Counted from the first letter of the stretch, positions 7,596-16,104 are shown. The stretch: 52,634 nucleotides of DNA from Paracoccaceae bacterium (GCA_902631295.1 CACOXV010000012.1:1-52634), one strand, 5' to 3'. Notes: generated from the letters alone by a model not told the origin. Program-made: numbers and translations.

Positions 7596-9103
7596 GCGCG
7601 CTAGAAGAAAATATCGGAAAACTTGATGGTCACCTCAAAAAATTTCGTGAAGTAGGTATCCTGAATTGTATTGCGGGAGTTGATGTGACTGGATCGCAGG
7701 GTACTTTCCAGACTACTTCGCCAGTCGACAGGTCAATCATCTGCAATGTAGCCCACGGCTCAAAAGAAGACATTGATCGCGCTGCGAATGCTGCACAAGA
7801 GGCATTTTCTGTTTGGCGAGAAATGCCTGCGCTGGAACGTAAGGAGGTCTTGATCCGAATTGCAGATGGGATTGAAGCACGTGCCGAAGAAATAGCTTTA
7901 TGTGAATGTTGGGATACTGGGCAGGCCTACAAATTCATGTCGAAGGCTGCTTTGCGCGGGGCTGAAAATTTTCGTTACTTCGCAGACCAAGTCGTTCAAG
8001 CCCGCGATGGTCAACACTTGAAATCACCAACTTTAATGAATGTTACAACGCGTGTGCCAATCGGCCCGGTGGGTATCATCACGCCGTGGAACACTCCTTT
8101 CATGCTATCCACTTGGAAAATTGCACCTGCTCTGGCAGCTGGTTGTACAGTGGTGCACAAACCCGCTGAAGCATCACCCATCACAGCGCGTTTATTAGTT
8201 GAAATTGCGCATGATGCCGGTTTGCCCGCTGGTGTCTTGAATACCGTAAATGGATTTGGCGAGGTTGCAGGAAAAGCCCTATGTCAAAATCCTAAAATTA
8301 AGGCGATTGCATTTGTTGGAGAAAGCCAAACGGGTAGTCTTATTATCAAGCAAGGAGCCGATACTCTTAAACGCAATCACCTGGAACTTGGTGGTAAAAA
8401 TCCAGTTATTGTTTTTGATGATGCGGATTTAGATCGTGCATTGGATGCTGCAATTTTTATGATTTATTCAATCAATGGGGAGAGATGTACGTCTTCGTCT
8501 CGTCTGTTGGTACAAGATACGATTCGTGATAATTTCGAGGCCAAGTTAATTGATCGAGTCAACAACATCCAAGTTGGGCATCCGCTGGATCCCAAGACAG
8601 AAATTGGACCTCTTGTGAGTGAAGAACACTATAGAAAAGTAACAAGTTATTTTGATATTGCCAAGGCAGATGGTGCAACCATCGCTGCTGGTGGAGAGGT
8701 TATGGAAAGCGAAGGTTATTTTGTTCGTCCAACCTTGTTTACAGAAGCAAATACTAAAATGCGTATTGCTCAGGAAGAAATCTTTGGTCCTGTCCTCACA
8801 TCAATTTCGTTTTCGAGCGAAGAAGAGGCGTTAGAAATAGCAAATGATACTGACTACGGCTTAACAGGTTATGTTTGGACCAATGATCTAACCCGTGCCC
8901 TGCGTTTTACGGAAAAACTGGAGGCCGGGATGATTTGGGTGAACTCGGAAAATGTACGCCATCTTCCAACTCCGTTCGGTGGTGTAAAAGCCAGTGGTAT
9001 CGGCCGCGATGGCGGGGATTGGTCGTTTGAATTCTATATGGAGCAGAAACACATTGGATTTGCGACTGGTCGGCACAAAATTACGAAACTAGGAGCGCTC
9101 TAA
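7592..9103 (+). CDS. hpaE: 5-carboxymethyl-2-hydroxymuconate semialdehyde dehydrogenase
   Basis: A 503-residue ALDH that oxidises the ring-cleavage product of homoprotocatechuate to 5-carboxymethyl-2-hydroxymuconate with NAD. It shows PWNTPF near 165-170, general base E265 in LELGGKNP and nucleophile C299 in the SINGERCTSSSR context that is characteristic of HpaE. Its length is typical. It is coupled to hpaF by a 4-base overlap and abuts hpaD with no gap. Flanking genes for the isomerase and dioxygenase make the substrate assignment stronger than for the other two aldehyde dehydrogenases in the window. Confidence 0.92.
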   Translation: MSALEENIGKLDGHLKKFREVGILNCIAGVDVTGSQGTFQTTSPVDRSIICNVAHGSKEDIDRAANAAQEAFSVWREMPALERKEVLIRIADGIEARAEEIALCECWDTGQAYKFMSKAALRGAENFRYFADQVVQARDGQHLKSPTLMNVTTRVPIGPVGIITPWNTPFMLSTWKIAPALAAGCTVVHKPAEASPITARLLVEIAHDAGLPAGVLNTVNGFGEVAGKALCQNPKIKAIAFVGESQTGSLIIKQGADTLKRNHLELGGKNPVIVFDDADLDRALDAAIFMIYSINGERCTSSSRLLVQDTIRDNFEAKLIDRVNNIQVGHPLDPKTEIGPLVSEEHYRKVTSYFDIAKADGATIAAGGEVMESEGYFVRPTLFTEANTKMRIAQEEIFGPVLTSISFSSEEEALEIANDTDYGLTGYVWTNDLTRALRFTEKLEAGMIWVNSENVRHLPTPFGGVKASGIGRDGGDWSFEFYMEQKHIGFATGRHKITKLGAL

Positions 9104-10087
9104 ATGTCTGTACCCGCCCCTAACCTTTATCCTGACTTTAACATTATCCGCCTGAGCCATGTGTGTCTGAACGTAAAAGACCTCGTTGAATCATGTAAGT
9201 TTTATACAGAACTTCTTGGTCTTCAGGTTACTGATAAAAGCGACACTCATATATACTTGCGGGCGATGGAAGAACGCGGGCATCATTGCGTGATTCTGCA
9301 AAAATCTGATCAACCAGGCACTGTTGAGGTGATGGGCTTTAAGACCTTTGATGAAGATGACCTTGATCGTGCTGAAGAATATTTTGATAGTAAAGGTCGT
9401 CCTACATCATGGGTGAACAGACCATTTCAAGGCAGAACACTTCTGACTTCTGATAACATGGGTATCCCAATTGAATTTTACCACAAAATGGAACGTTTGG
9501 CGCCAATCCATCAAAAATATGAGCTTTATCGTGGTGTCAAATCACTGCGAATAGATCACTTTAATTGCTTTAGCCATGACGTAGATGCTTCCGTTAAATT
9601 TTATTCTGACTTTGGCTTTAGAGTTACAGAATACACAGTAGACGAAGAAAGCGAAAAGCTATGGGCGGCATGGATGCATCGCAAAGGAGGTGTTCATGAC
9701 ATGGCTTTCACCAATGGTATGGGCCCGCGCATGCATCATGTGGCCTTCTGGGTGCCAACGCCTCTGAATATAATAGATTTACTCGATCTAATGGCGACAA
9801 CTGGCTACGTTGAAAATATCGAGCGTGGACCTGGACGGCATGGGATTTCTAATGCGTTCTTCTTATATATACTGGACCCAGACGGTCATAGAATTGAAAT
9901 TTATTGTTCTGATTATCAAACGGTTGATCCTGATTTAGAGCCAATAAAATGGGACTTTAAGGATCCACAGCGTCAAACCTTGTGGGGAGCAGCAGCCCCT
10001 GAAAGTTGGTTCAAGCATGGTACCACATTTGTTGGTGTAGACACCCACAATTCTAAAATCACAGCAAGCCCGATTATCGCACCATGA
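9104..10087 (+). CDS. hpaD: homoprotocatechuate (3,4-dihydroxyphenylacetate) 2,3-dioxygenase
   Basis: A 327-residue extradiol ring-cleavage dioxygenase with two vicinal-oxygen-chelate repeats, the type found in Brevibacterium and Arthrobacter homoprotocatechuate dioxygenases. Metal ligands are readable in the second repeat: H152 (RIDHFNC), H212 (RMHHVAFW) and E265 (HRIEIY). Second-sphere residues H198 (GGVHDM), R241 and H246 (ERGPGRHG) and Y255 fall at a constant offset of two from the numbering known for the Brevibacterium enzyme, which supports the same fold and substrate. The ATG directly follows the hpaE stop. The window does not show whether it uses Fe(II) or Mn(II). Confidence 0.93.
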   Translation: MSVPAPNLYPDFNIIRLSHVCLNVKDLVESCKFYTELLGLQVTDKSDTHIYLRAMEERGHHCVILQKSDQPGTVEVMGFKTFDEDDLDRAEEYFDSKGRPTSWVNRPFQGRTLLTSDNMGIPIEFYHKMERLAPIHQKYELYRGVKSLRIDHFNCFSHDVDASVKFYSDFGFRVTEYTVDEESEKLWAAWMHRKGGVHDMAFTNGMGPRMHHVAFWVPTPLNIIDLLDLMATTGYVENIERGPGRHGISNAFFLYILDPDGHRIEIYCSDYQTVDPDLEPIKWDFKDPQRQTLWGAAAPESWFKHGTTFVGVDTHNSKITASPIIAP

Positions 10088-10197
10088 TTTTTAAGCTAAC
10101 AGAACGTGATCTTTTGAGCAAAGTGATTTGGCACTTGTTATGTAAAGTCATGGAAATACGCTATTCTTTCTCAACCTGCAGTGAGGAAAAATAGAAA

Positions 10198-11595
10198 GTG
10201 GATTGGGATGAATTCTCTGAGTGGAGCAAATGGATCGCAGAATGGGGTTCGCAGTATCATAAGACGCTGCGCGACAGGCCGGTTCGGGCAAAAACTAAGC
10301 CTGGTGAGATTTATGCTCAATTACCAGACAGTCCACCCCAGATGCCGGAGGACATGGGAAAAATACTGGGTGATTTTGAGAATATTGTGATGCCCGGAAT
10401 AACCCATTGGCAGCATCCCTGTTTTTTTGCCTATTTCCCCGCAAATGCCGCCCCACCATCCATGCTGGCAGAGCAGCTAGTTAATATGGTTGCGGCACAG
10501 TGCATGCTTTGGCAGACTTCGCCCGCTGCGACGGAAGTTGAGGGCAAGATGGTGGATTGGATGCGTCAGGCTCTTGGCCTAGCTGATGAATTTACTGGTG
10601 TTATACAAGATAGTGCATCCTCCGCGACCCTTTCGGCTGTACTTACCATGCGAGAAAAGGCAACTGGCTATACTGGCAACCGCGATGGTTTGGCAGGTAA
10701 GGGGTCTCTCCGGATTTACTGCTCTGACCAGGTGCATTCGTCTATTGATCGTGCCTGTTGGGTTGCGGGTATTGGGCAGAATAATTTGAAAAAAATTCCA
10801 GGAATTGGGCCAAGATTTGGAATGGATACAAAAGAATTAGAATTAGTAATCCGCGCCGACATCGCAGAAGGCCACACACCAGCTGGCATAATAGCTATAA
10901 CAGGTGGTACTGGTGTAGGTGCATCCGATGATTTAAAAGCGATCGCAGAGATCGCCAAAATTCATGATCTTTACACACATCTTGATGCTGCATGGGCGGG
11001 ATCTGCTATGATATGTCCTGAATACCGCGACTCATTATGGAATGGAGTTAATGCCTACGACAGCATAGTTTTCAATCCACACAAGTGGCTTGGCGCCCAA
11101 TTTGACTGTTCAATCCAATTTTTGAAGGATGCCACACCACAGTTGAACACTCTGAAGATTGAACCTGAGTACTTGAAAACGACCGGTGACGCCGTTACCA
11201 ATTATTCAGAATGGACTATTCCACTAGGGCGCAGGTTTCGCGCCTTGAAACTTTGGTTCTTGATCCGGTCTTACGGTTTAGTGGGTCTTCAAATGCGCAT
11301 CCGAAATCACGTTTTGTGGGCTGAAGAATTATGTTCGAAGATCCGGTTGCTAGAAGGGTTCCAGATCACGACTGATCCAATCTTAAGTTTATTTTCTTTT
11401 CGATGTCCTGGGGATGATATGGCTCAACAGCGCTTGGTAGACGCAATTAATGATGATGGTCGTATCTATCTTACTCAAGGCGCTTTTGCAGACCAAAAAA
11501 TAATCCGTGTACAGGTAGGCCAATTTGATACAACACGTGAAGATGTTATGTCCGTAGCTACGGTTGTTTCAGAGGTTTGGGAGGCTATAAAATGA
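10198..11595 (+). CDS. aromatic-L-amino-acid decarboxylase (group II PLP)
   Basis: A 465-residue group II PLP decarboxylase of the DOPA/tyrosine/tryptophan/phenylalanine type. Evidence: substrate-pocket segment THWQHPCFFAYFPAN (69-83), H180 in SDQVHSSID stacking on the cofactor, D263 in HLDAAWAG, Schiff-base lysine K296 in NPHKWLG, and the flexible-loop tyrosine Y325 in EPEYLK. His at 180 and Tyr at 325 are the residues seen in true decarboxylases rather than aldehyde synthases. The start is GTG at 10198 with GAGGAAAA about 9 bases upstream. Its stop overlaps the hpaG-like ATG by 4 bases, so it is an integral part of the hpa operon. It probably makes dopamine or tyramine from the amino acid; the exact substrate is inference. 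Confidence 0.92.
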   Translation: MDWDEFSEWSKWIAEWGSQYHKTLRDRPVRAKTKPGEIYAQLPDSPPQMPEDMGKILGDFENIVMPGITHWQHPCFFAYFPANAAPPSMLAEQLVNMVAAQCMLWQTSPAATEVEGKMVDWMRQALGLADEFTGVIQDSASSATLSAVLTMREKATGYTGNRDGLAGKGSLRIYCSDQVHSSIDRACWVAGIGQNNLKKIPGIGPRFGMDTKELELVIRADIAEGHTPAGIIAITGGTGVGASDDLKAIAEIAKIHDLYTHLDAAWAGSAMICPEYRDSLWNGVNAYDSIVFNPHKWLGAQFDCSIQFLKDATPQLNTLKIEPEYLKTTGDAVTNYSEWTIPLGRRFRALKLWFLIRSYGLVGLQMRIRNHVLWAEELCSKIRLLEGFQITTDPILSLFSFRCPGDDMAQQRLVDAINDDGRIYLTQGAFADQKIIRVQVGQFDTTREDVMSVATVVSEVWEAIK

Positions 11596-12446
11596 GATTT
11601 GCTAGCTTCACACATGGTGGTGATAAATATTATGGAGCTATTACGGATGAAGGGGTGGTCGCACTTAATGATGACTTTCCACAATGGCCTACACTGCTTG
11701 ATGCCGTTAAGGCAGATGGCTTAAAAGATCTAGCTAAAGCAATTATTGGTAAAGTTGTTACCCATACGGAATTTCAATATCAAATGGTTCTCCCAAATGC
11801 GCGTCGAATTTTGTGCGTAGGAATAAATTTCCCGGACCGCAATGCAGAATATAAAGATGGGTCTGAGCAGCCGAAATATATGTCTCTTTTCCCACGGTTT
11901 GCATCTGGTTTTACAGGTCATAAGTGTCCCTTGATCCGTCCACCTGAAAGCAAAAAATTGGACTATGAAGGTGAAGTAGCAATTGTGATTGGTAAAGGCG
12001 GACGTCGCATTTCGCAAGCAGATGCCTATGAACATATATCGGCTTTAACACTATGCAACGAAGGCACAATTCGTGACTGGGTCCGTCATGCGAAGTTTAA
12101 TGTCACGCAAGGTAAAAACTGGGATAAATCTGGAGCAATGGGTCCTTGGATAGTGCCGTTTACCCATGACTCACAAATTGATAATGCTCGGATAATCACG
12201 CGTGTTAACGGTGAGGTTCGTCAGGATGATATGCTTAGTAATATGGTTTTTCCGGTTCGGCGTGAGATTGAGTATATCTCTACTTTCATGACATTAGAAC
12301 CCGGTGACATCATCGTTACTGGGACACCAACGGGGTCTGGCGCGCGACTTGATCCGCCAAAATATCTCAAGCCTGGGGATGTGATAGAGGTCGAGGTGAG
12401 TGGTATCGGAGTCTTGTGCAATACTGTAGAGGATGAAAAGATATGA
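11592..12446 (+). CDS. hpaG: fumarylacetoacetate-hydrolase-family protein, HpaG-like decarboxylase/isomerase
   Basis: A 284-residue single-domain FAH-family protein. Metal-site residues are E126 and E128 (YEGEVAIVIG) and the LCNEGTIRDW segment (153-163); GPWIVP (184-189) and VTGTPTGSG near the C-terminus are family hallmarks. In the homoprotocatechuate pathway HpaG decarboxylates and isomerises oxopent-3-ene-tricarboxylate to 2-oxohept-3-ene-dioate. Enteric HpaG is about 430 residues with two FAH domains, while only one is encoded here. The ATG at 11592 is chosen because it overlaps the decarboxylase stop by 4 bases; the longer TTG start is not needed. It is coupled to hpaH by another 4-base overlap. 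The symbol rests on context. Confidence 0.82.
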   Translation: MRFASFTHGGDKYYGAITDEGVVALNDDFPQWPTLLDAVKADGLKDLAKAIIGKVVTHTEFQYQMVLPNARRILCVGINFPDRNAEYKDGSEQPKYMSLFPRFASGFTGHKCPLIRPPESKKLDYEGEVAIVIGKGGRRISQADAYEHISALTLCNEGTIRDWVRHAKFNVTQGKNWDKSGAMGPWIVPFTHDSQIDNARIITRVNGEVRQDDMLSNMVFPVRREIEYISTFMTLEPGDIIVTGTPTGSGARLDPPKYLKPGDVIEVEVSGIGVLCNTVEDEKI

Positions 12447-13243
12447 CCCCAGATGACCATATAAATGCTGCTGCTGATCTGTTGAACGCTGAGGAAAAAC
12501 GCGAGCAAATCAACCTGTTAACGAAACGCTATCCTGAGATGAGCATGGACGATGCTTACGCCGTTCAAAGTGCAATTTATCGCGCCAAGCTTGAGCAAGG
12601 TCGCAGTGTGGTTGGTTGGAAGATCGGGTTAACATCTAAGGCTATGCAATACGCTTTAGATATCAATATTCCCGATAGTGGGATTTTATTCGATGATATG
12701 GTTTTTGCTAACGGGGCTATTGTACCAAAGGAACGGTTCATAAAACCAAGGATAGAGGCAGAAATTGCGTTCGTTATGAAATCTGCGGTGGGCGGTGAAG
12801 GTGTGACCCGTGAGGATGTAATCGAAGCGACAGACTATGTAGCACCATCCCTTGAAATTCTTGATACCCGAATCTTGCGCGTTGATCCTGAGACTAATGC
12901 CAAGCGTAAGATATTTGATACAATAAGTGACAACGCTGCTAATGCTGGCATTGTTCTTGGCTCAGAACGCCATGCAGCTGATGGGATTGATTTGCGTTGG
13001 GTAGGAGTGATCGCGTCAAGTAATGGGGAGGTTGAAGAAACTGGATTAGGTGCTGGAGTACTAAATGATCCTATTGAAAGTGTTGTCTGGTTAGCCCGGC
13101 GAATGACAAAATATAAACAAACTATCCAACCTGGTCAAACTGTCCTATCTGGCAGTTTTATTCGTCCAATTGAATGCCCATCTGGAACAGCTATCCACGC
13201 TGATTTTGGCTCGTTTGGGTCTGTGGACATTTCGTTTGCGTGA
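12443..13243 (+). CDS. hpaH: 2-oxo-hepta-3-ene-1,7-dioate hydratase
   Basis: A 266-residue member of the 2-keto-4-pentenoate hydratase family, which adds water to 2-oxohept-3-ene-1,7-dioate. Conserved features: K60 in GWKIGLTSKAMQ, metal-binding glutamates E105 and E107 (RIEAEIAF) and E138 (SLEILDTR), and a C-terminal VLSGSFIRP segment. Length is normal for HpaH (about 265). The ATG overlaps the preceding stop by 4 bases. It is the last gene of the operon. The aldolase HpaI, which would complete the route to pyruvate and succinic semialdehyde, is not in the window. A 95-bp gap without a clear terminator separates it from a convergent glycosidase gene. Confidence 0.9.
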   Translation: MTPDDHINAAADLLNAEEKREQINLLTKRYPEMSMDDAYAVQSAIYRAKLEQGRSVVGWKIGLTSKAMQYALDINIPDSGILFDDMVFANGAIVPKERFIKPRIEAEIAFVMKSAVGGEGVTREDVIEATDYVAPSLEILDTRILRVDPETNAKRKIFDTISDNAANAGIVLGSERHAADGIDLRWVGVIASSNGEVEETGLGAGVLNDPIESVVWLARRMTKYKQTIQPGQTVLSGSFIRPIECPSGTAIHADFGSFGSVDISFA

Positions 13244-13338
13244 AAAGATAAACTGAAAATATCTACCCAGATAAGTTCCGACAATGGCTTCCGTTATTCG
13301 GCGCATAACAGGAAAATAGAGAAAATTATAATAAATTT

Positions 13339-14667
13339 CTAGGAATTTAAAGATAGAGCCCACTCATTAAAAGATGCTTTTGGTGTCCTTTTTTGTGTTT
13401 CAAAGTCCACGTGTACTATTCCAAAACGTTTTTCATATCCAAAAGCCCATTCGAAATTATCAAGAAGTGACCAATAAAAAAATCCTTGCAAATTCACACC
13501 CTCGTCAATGGCTGCTCGCGCAGCAGCGAGGTGAGTGAAAATATAATCAATGCGACTATGGTCGTAGACTGTTTCATTCTGGACTTCATCTGCACAAGCC
13601 ATACCATTCTCGGTAACTAGCAAGGGTAAGTTACCTGTATAATTTTTACTCACGCGTAATAGTAGGTTTTTTAAGCCCTCTGGATAAATTTCCCAACCCA
13701 TTTGGGTCTTGTCCATTGATCCCTCAATATCTTTTAGAGATGGCCAAGGCTCCCCGGGGTCATCAGCTACAATTCCACGTGTATAGTAATTTATGCCAAG
13801 CCAATCGATTGATTCAGAAATGAGACTCATATCGTCCTCAAAGTTATCTGGCATAAATTCATTAAGTTTCTCGAGAATATCTTGGGGGTATTCGCCTTTA
13901 AATATTGCGTCCAGAAACCAACGATTATGAATTCCGTCGAGGCGGTCTTTTGCATTCACATCACACGGCCTGTTACTCGCTGGATGAGCTTCAGTAAGGT
14001 TCAATACAACACCAATATTCGAAGTTCTTAGTGAACGCATCGCTTCGGCTGACAATCCGTGTGCAAGTAAGATATGATGCATAGCTCTGGCAGCTGCTCG
14101 TATATCTCGCAAACCTGGTGCGTGATGCCCAAGGAAGTAACTGAGCCATGCTACACACCAAGGTTCATTTATCGTTGCAATAGTGTCTACGCGATCCCCA
14201 ACACATTTTATAACAGCATTGGTGTGATCCACAAACCGGTTCGCTGTTTCTCGGTTTGCCCAGCCGCCAATGTCAGACAACGCTGCTGGTAAATCCCAAT
14301 GATAAAGTGTAAGGTTAGGCCTTAAATTTCTTGCACAAATGGCATCGACCAAACGGTCATAAAATTCTAAGCCTTCTTTATTTATAGATTGACCATCAGG
14401 CATTATTCTCGCCCACGATGTTGAAAATCTATAGGCGTCAAATCCACATGCTTTTACCAGATCCAAATCCTCTTCAAAACGATGAAAATGATCGCATGCT
14501 GTGGATCCATTTTCGGCTTTAGACACATTCTTAGGTGTCGCAGAAAAGGTGTCCCAATGAGAGGGGCCGCAATTGCCATTCGATGAACCTTCTATTTGAT
14601 AGGCAGCTGTTGCCGTTCCAAATATAAATCCTTTTGGGAAATCGCTTCTTGAAAATTTAGTTGGCAT
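13339..14667 (-). CDS. GH1 family beta-glucosidase
   Basis: A 442-residue glycoside hydrolase family 1 enzyme, cytoplasmic (no signal peptide), that releases terminal beta-linked sugars by a retaining mechanism. It begins FPKGFIFGTATAAYQIEGS, the family N-terminal signature. The acid/base is E168 in TINEPW and the nucleophile E353 in LLVTENGM; FYWSLLDNFEWAFGY near the C-terminus is also diagnostic. Length matches bacterial bglA/bglB enzymes. It is convergent with hpaH. No sugar transporter is nearby, so the natural substrate is not indicated. The downstream SnoaL-like and HD-domain genes share the strand but are separated by gaps, so a common operon is not proven. Confidence 0.95.
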   Translation of the reverse strand: MPTKFSRSDFPKGFIFGTATAAYQIEGSSNGNCGPSHWDTFSATPKNVSKAENGSTACDHFHRFEEDLDLVKACGFDAYRFSTSWARIMPDGQSINKEGLEFYDRLVDAICARNLRPNLTLYHWDLPAALSDIGGWANRETANRFVDHTNAVIKCVGDRVDTIATINEPWCVAWLSYFLGHHAPGLRDIRAAARAMHHILLAHGLSAEAMRSLRTSNIGVVLNLTEAHPASNRPCDVNAKDRLDGIHNRWFLDAIFKGEYPQDILEKLNEFMPDNFEDDMSLISESIDWLGINYYTRGIVADDPGEPWPSLKDIEGSMDKTQMGWEIYPEGLKNLLLRVSKNYTGNLPLLVTENGMACADEVQNETVYDHSRIDYIFTHLAAARAAIDEGVNLQGFFYWSLLDNFEWAFGYEKRFGIVHVDFETQKRTPKASFNEWALSLNS

Positions 14668-14723
14668 TGTAATTTTTGTTTCTTTGCTGTTTCAAAATAG
14701 CAAGTAAATTATTTTTATATGTT

Positions 14724-15197
14724 TTATTCCTCATAAGGCAGAGATGAATGATGCAGAACTATTTTTAAGTTTCCGTGAGGATCCTGTTTATATCCCCAGC
14801 TTTTGTCAACTTTGGTAATATTTCCATTTTTGTCAGTAAAAGTCACCCATCCCATCCACATAGCCACAGTTTCTTCAATAAATATATTAGCCGTATCAAA
14901 CTGAACGTCTCTCCAATATTTAAGTCCAAAGCCAGTATCTTTTGGATAGTTTGGGTTTTGGCCAACAAAATATGATAGTGTGCCATCCCTATTCTCGCGA
15001 AAGGTTTTGGCGCCTCCGCTTAAAGTTGGCTTGAATAGTATGGGTCCAAAATCAAAGCCATATAAATGATCTACAACTTTACTCGCGATAGAATGAGCTT
15101 TTTGTATACCTTCTCTTTCGAAAACGTCAGAAATTTCAATTAGACCATTACCCCAGGCTTGTCGTGCTTCGGCAAGATCTTTCTCTGATATTGGCAT
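14724..15197 (-). CDS. SnoaL / NTF2-like protein of unknown function
   Basis: A 157-residue soluble protein. The start is the ATG at 15197 with GAGG 5 bases upstream, preferred to a TTG 7 codons earlier. Segments such as LFKPTLSGGAKTFRE, LSYFVGQNPNYPKDTGFGL and the C-terminal GNLKIVLHHSSLPYE resemble the SnoaL-like cone-barrel group; the last is a common ending in this group. Relatives in marine alphaproteobacteria are sometimes labelled phosphoribosyl-AMP cyclohydrolase, but the metal-binding Cys and His motifs of HisI are not visible here, so I do not adopt that label. No catalytic residues can be assigned. It lies 56 bases upstream of the glycosidase gene on the same strand. Confidence 0.75.
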   Translation of the reverse strand: MPISEKDLAEARQAWGNGLIEISDVFEREGIQKAHSIASKVVDHLYGFDFGPILFKPTLSGGAKTFRENRDGTLSYFVGQNPNYPKDTGFGLKYWRDVQFDTANIFIEETVAMWMGWVTFTDKNGNITKVDKSWGYKQDPHGNLKIVLHHSSLPYEE

Positions 15198-15367
15198 ATT
15201 TACCTCATTATTATCCAAAAATAGTTATGATACGATCACGGGGAATATCCGCCTGTAAACAAACTTGCAATATGTCCAATGTCTTCAAGCTCAAAAAATT
15301 ATTTGGCTTTTTGTGATTTTTTCAGGCTTCTGCACAAGCTCATTTGAATCCAAAATTCCACTTTAAT

Positions 15368-15967
15368 TTATCCGGTGAGTGATGATACATAACCCTCTCG
15401 TATGATATTTGGATCGTAGGCTTTCCTACTAAAGACTTCTTTTACAATGGGCTCGAAAGTTTCCAGCGGTTCCATAGGGTATTCTGGGTCGAAGCTTGAC
15501 TGGTCCCAGCGTTCACAGAAATCTTCGCAGGTTTTAAAAAGGGGATGGTCGCGGAATCTATCACGTGCATTTCGATCCCAGTTATAATGATGAGCGTAAT
15601 ACAACATCTGAAATATACCATGATGTTCAACTGTCCAGGCTACATCCCACCTGACAAATGGTCTGATTACCTCTGCAGACATACGATCATGGTTTTGTGG
15701 TGCTAGACCGTCACCAATATCATGAAGCAAAGCACCAACAATCCAATCTATATCTGCACCATCTCGCATTGCACGAGTGCCTGACTGTAGGGCATGATCT
15801 AAACGAGTAATCTGATATCCTTCCAGAGTCGTATCTCCTGATTGGCGTAATTCTTTCAAAATGCGATCTGCGGTTAGGGCTAAGAATGGTTTTTCTAATT
15901 CGGCTAAGATTTCGTAATCCTCACGAGTACCATCTTTCATTGCTGTAAAACTTACTTTTTTATCCAT
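15368..15967 (-). CDS. HD-domain protein, possibly a PhnZ/TmpB-like diiron oxygenase
   Basis: A 199-residue HD-domain protein. Candidate metal residues are H58 (LDHALQSG), the HD pair H82-D83 (LLHDIGDG), H93 (QNHDRM), H115/H116 (VEHHGIF) and an Asp in the WDQSSFDP segment (154-161). The 24-residue spacing between the first His and the HD pair equals that in PhnZ, the mixed-valent diiron oxygenase of organophosphonate breakdown. The spacing of later ligands differs, so the match is partial. Relatives are usually labelled phosphohydrolase or inositol-oxygenase-like. Start: ATG at 15967 with no strong ribosome-binding site. A short coding remnant ends 8 bases upstream, suggesting a lost operon partner. 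Confidence 0.75.
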   Translation of the reverse strand: MDKKVSFTAMKDGTREDYEILAELEKPFLALTADRILKELRQSGDTTLEGYQITRLDHALQSGTRAMRDGADIDWIVGALLHDIGDGLAPQNHDRMSAEVIRPFVRWDVAWTVEHHGIFQMLYYAHHYNWDRNARDRFRDHPLFKTCEDFCERWDQSSFDPEYPMEPLETFEPIVKEVFSRKAYDPNIIREGYVSSLTG

Positions 15968-15975
15968 TTTTCAAC

Positions 15976-16086
15976 TCAGTATTCGTAATCCTCACAGTAT
16001 TTGAAAATCTTCCTTGGGTATAATTCACCAGGATCTTGTACGGTTGGTCTGGTAAAGTCTTTTCCAATAACGACTTGAATGTCGTT
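15976..16086 (-). pseudogene. 3' remnant of a gene formerly upstream of the HD-domain gene
   Basis: On the minus strand a reading frame without a start codon runs 36 codons to a TGA at 15978-15976. Its product ends RKIFKYCEDYEY and includes GKDFTRPTVQDPGELYP, which looks like ordinary protein-coding sequence. It ends 8 bases before the ATG of the HD-domain gene, the spacing expected within an operon. On its 5' side it is cut by an in-frame stop at 16087-16089, close to the end of the lipocalin-like gene. I read it as the tail of a deleted gene. PhnZ-type genes are commonly preceded by a 2-oxoglutarate dioxygenase (PhnY, TmpA), but I cannot assign this tail to that family. Confidence 0.35.
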
Positions 16087-16104
16087 TCATAAAAGGTGAC
16101 CTGT

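Noticed and set aside
10181-10390. Short plus ORF at the decarboxylase start
   Set aside because: Out of frame with the decarboxylase, which has its own ribosome-binding site and GTG start and full family similarity.
14724-15197. Phosphoribosyl-AMP cyclohydrolase (HisI) label for the SnoaL-like protein
   Set aside because: Relatives carry this name in some annotations, but the HisI metal-binding Cys/His/Asp motifs are not visible and there are no his genes nearby.
15240-15300. Second coding remnant on the minus strand (18 codons, ending LFTGGYSP)
   Set aside because: Reads like protein but is too short between stops to distinguish from chance.
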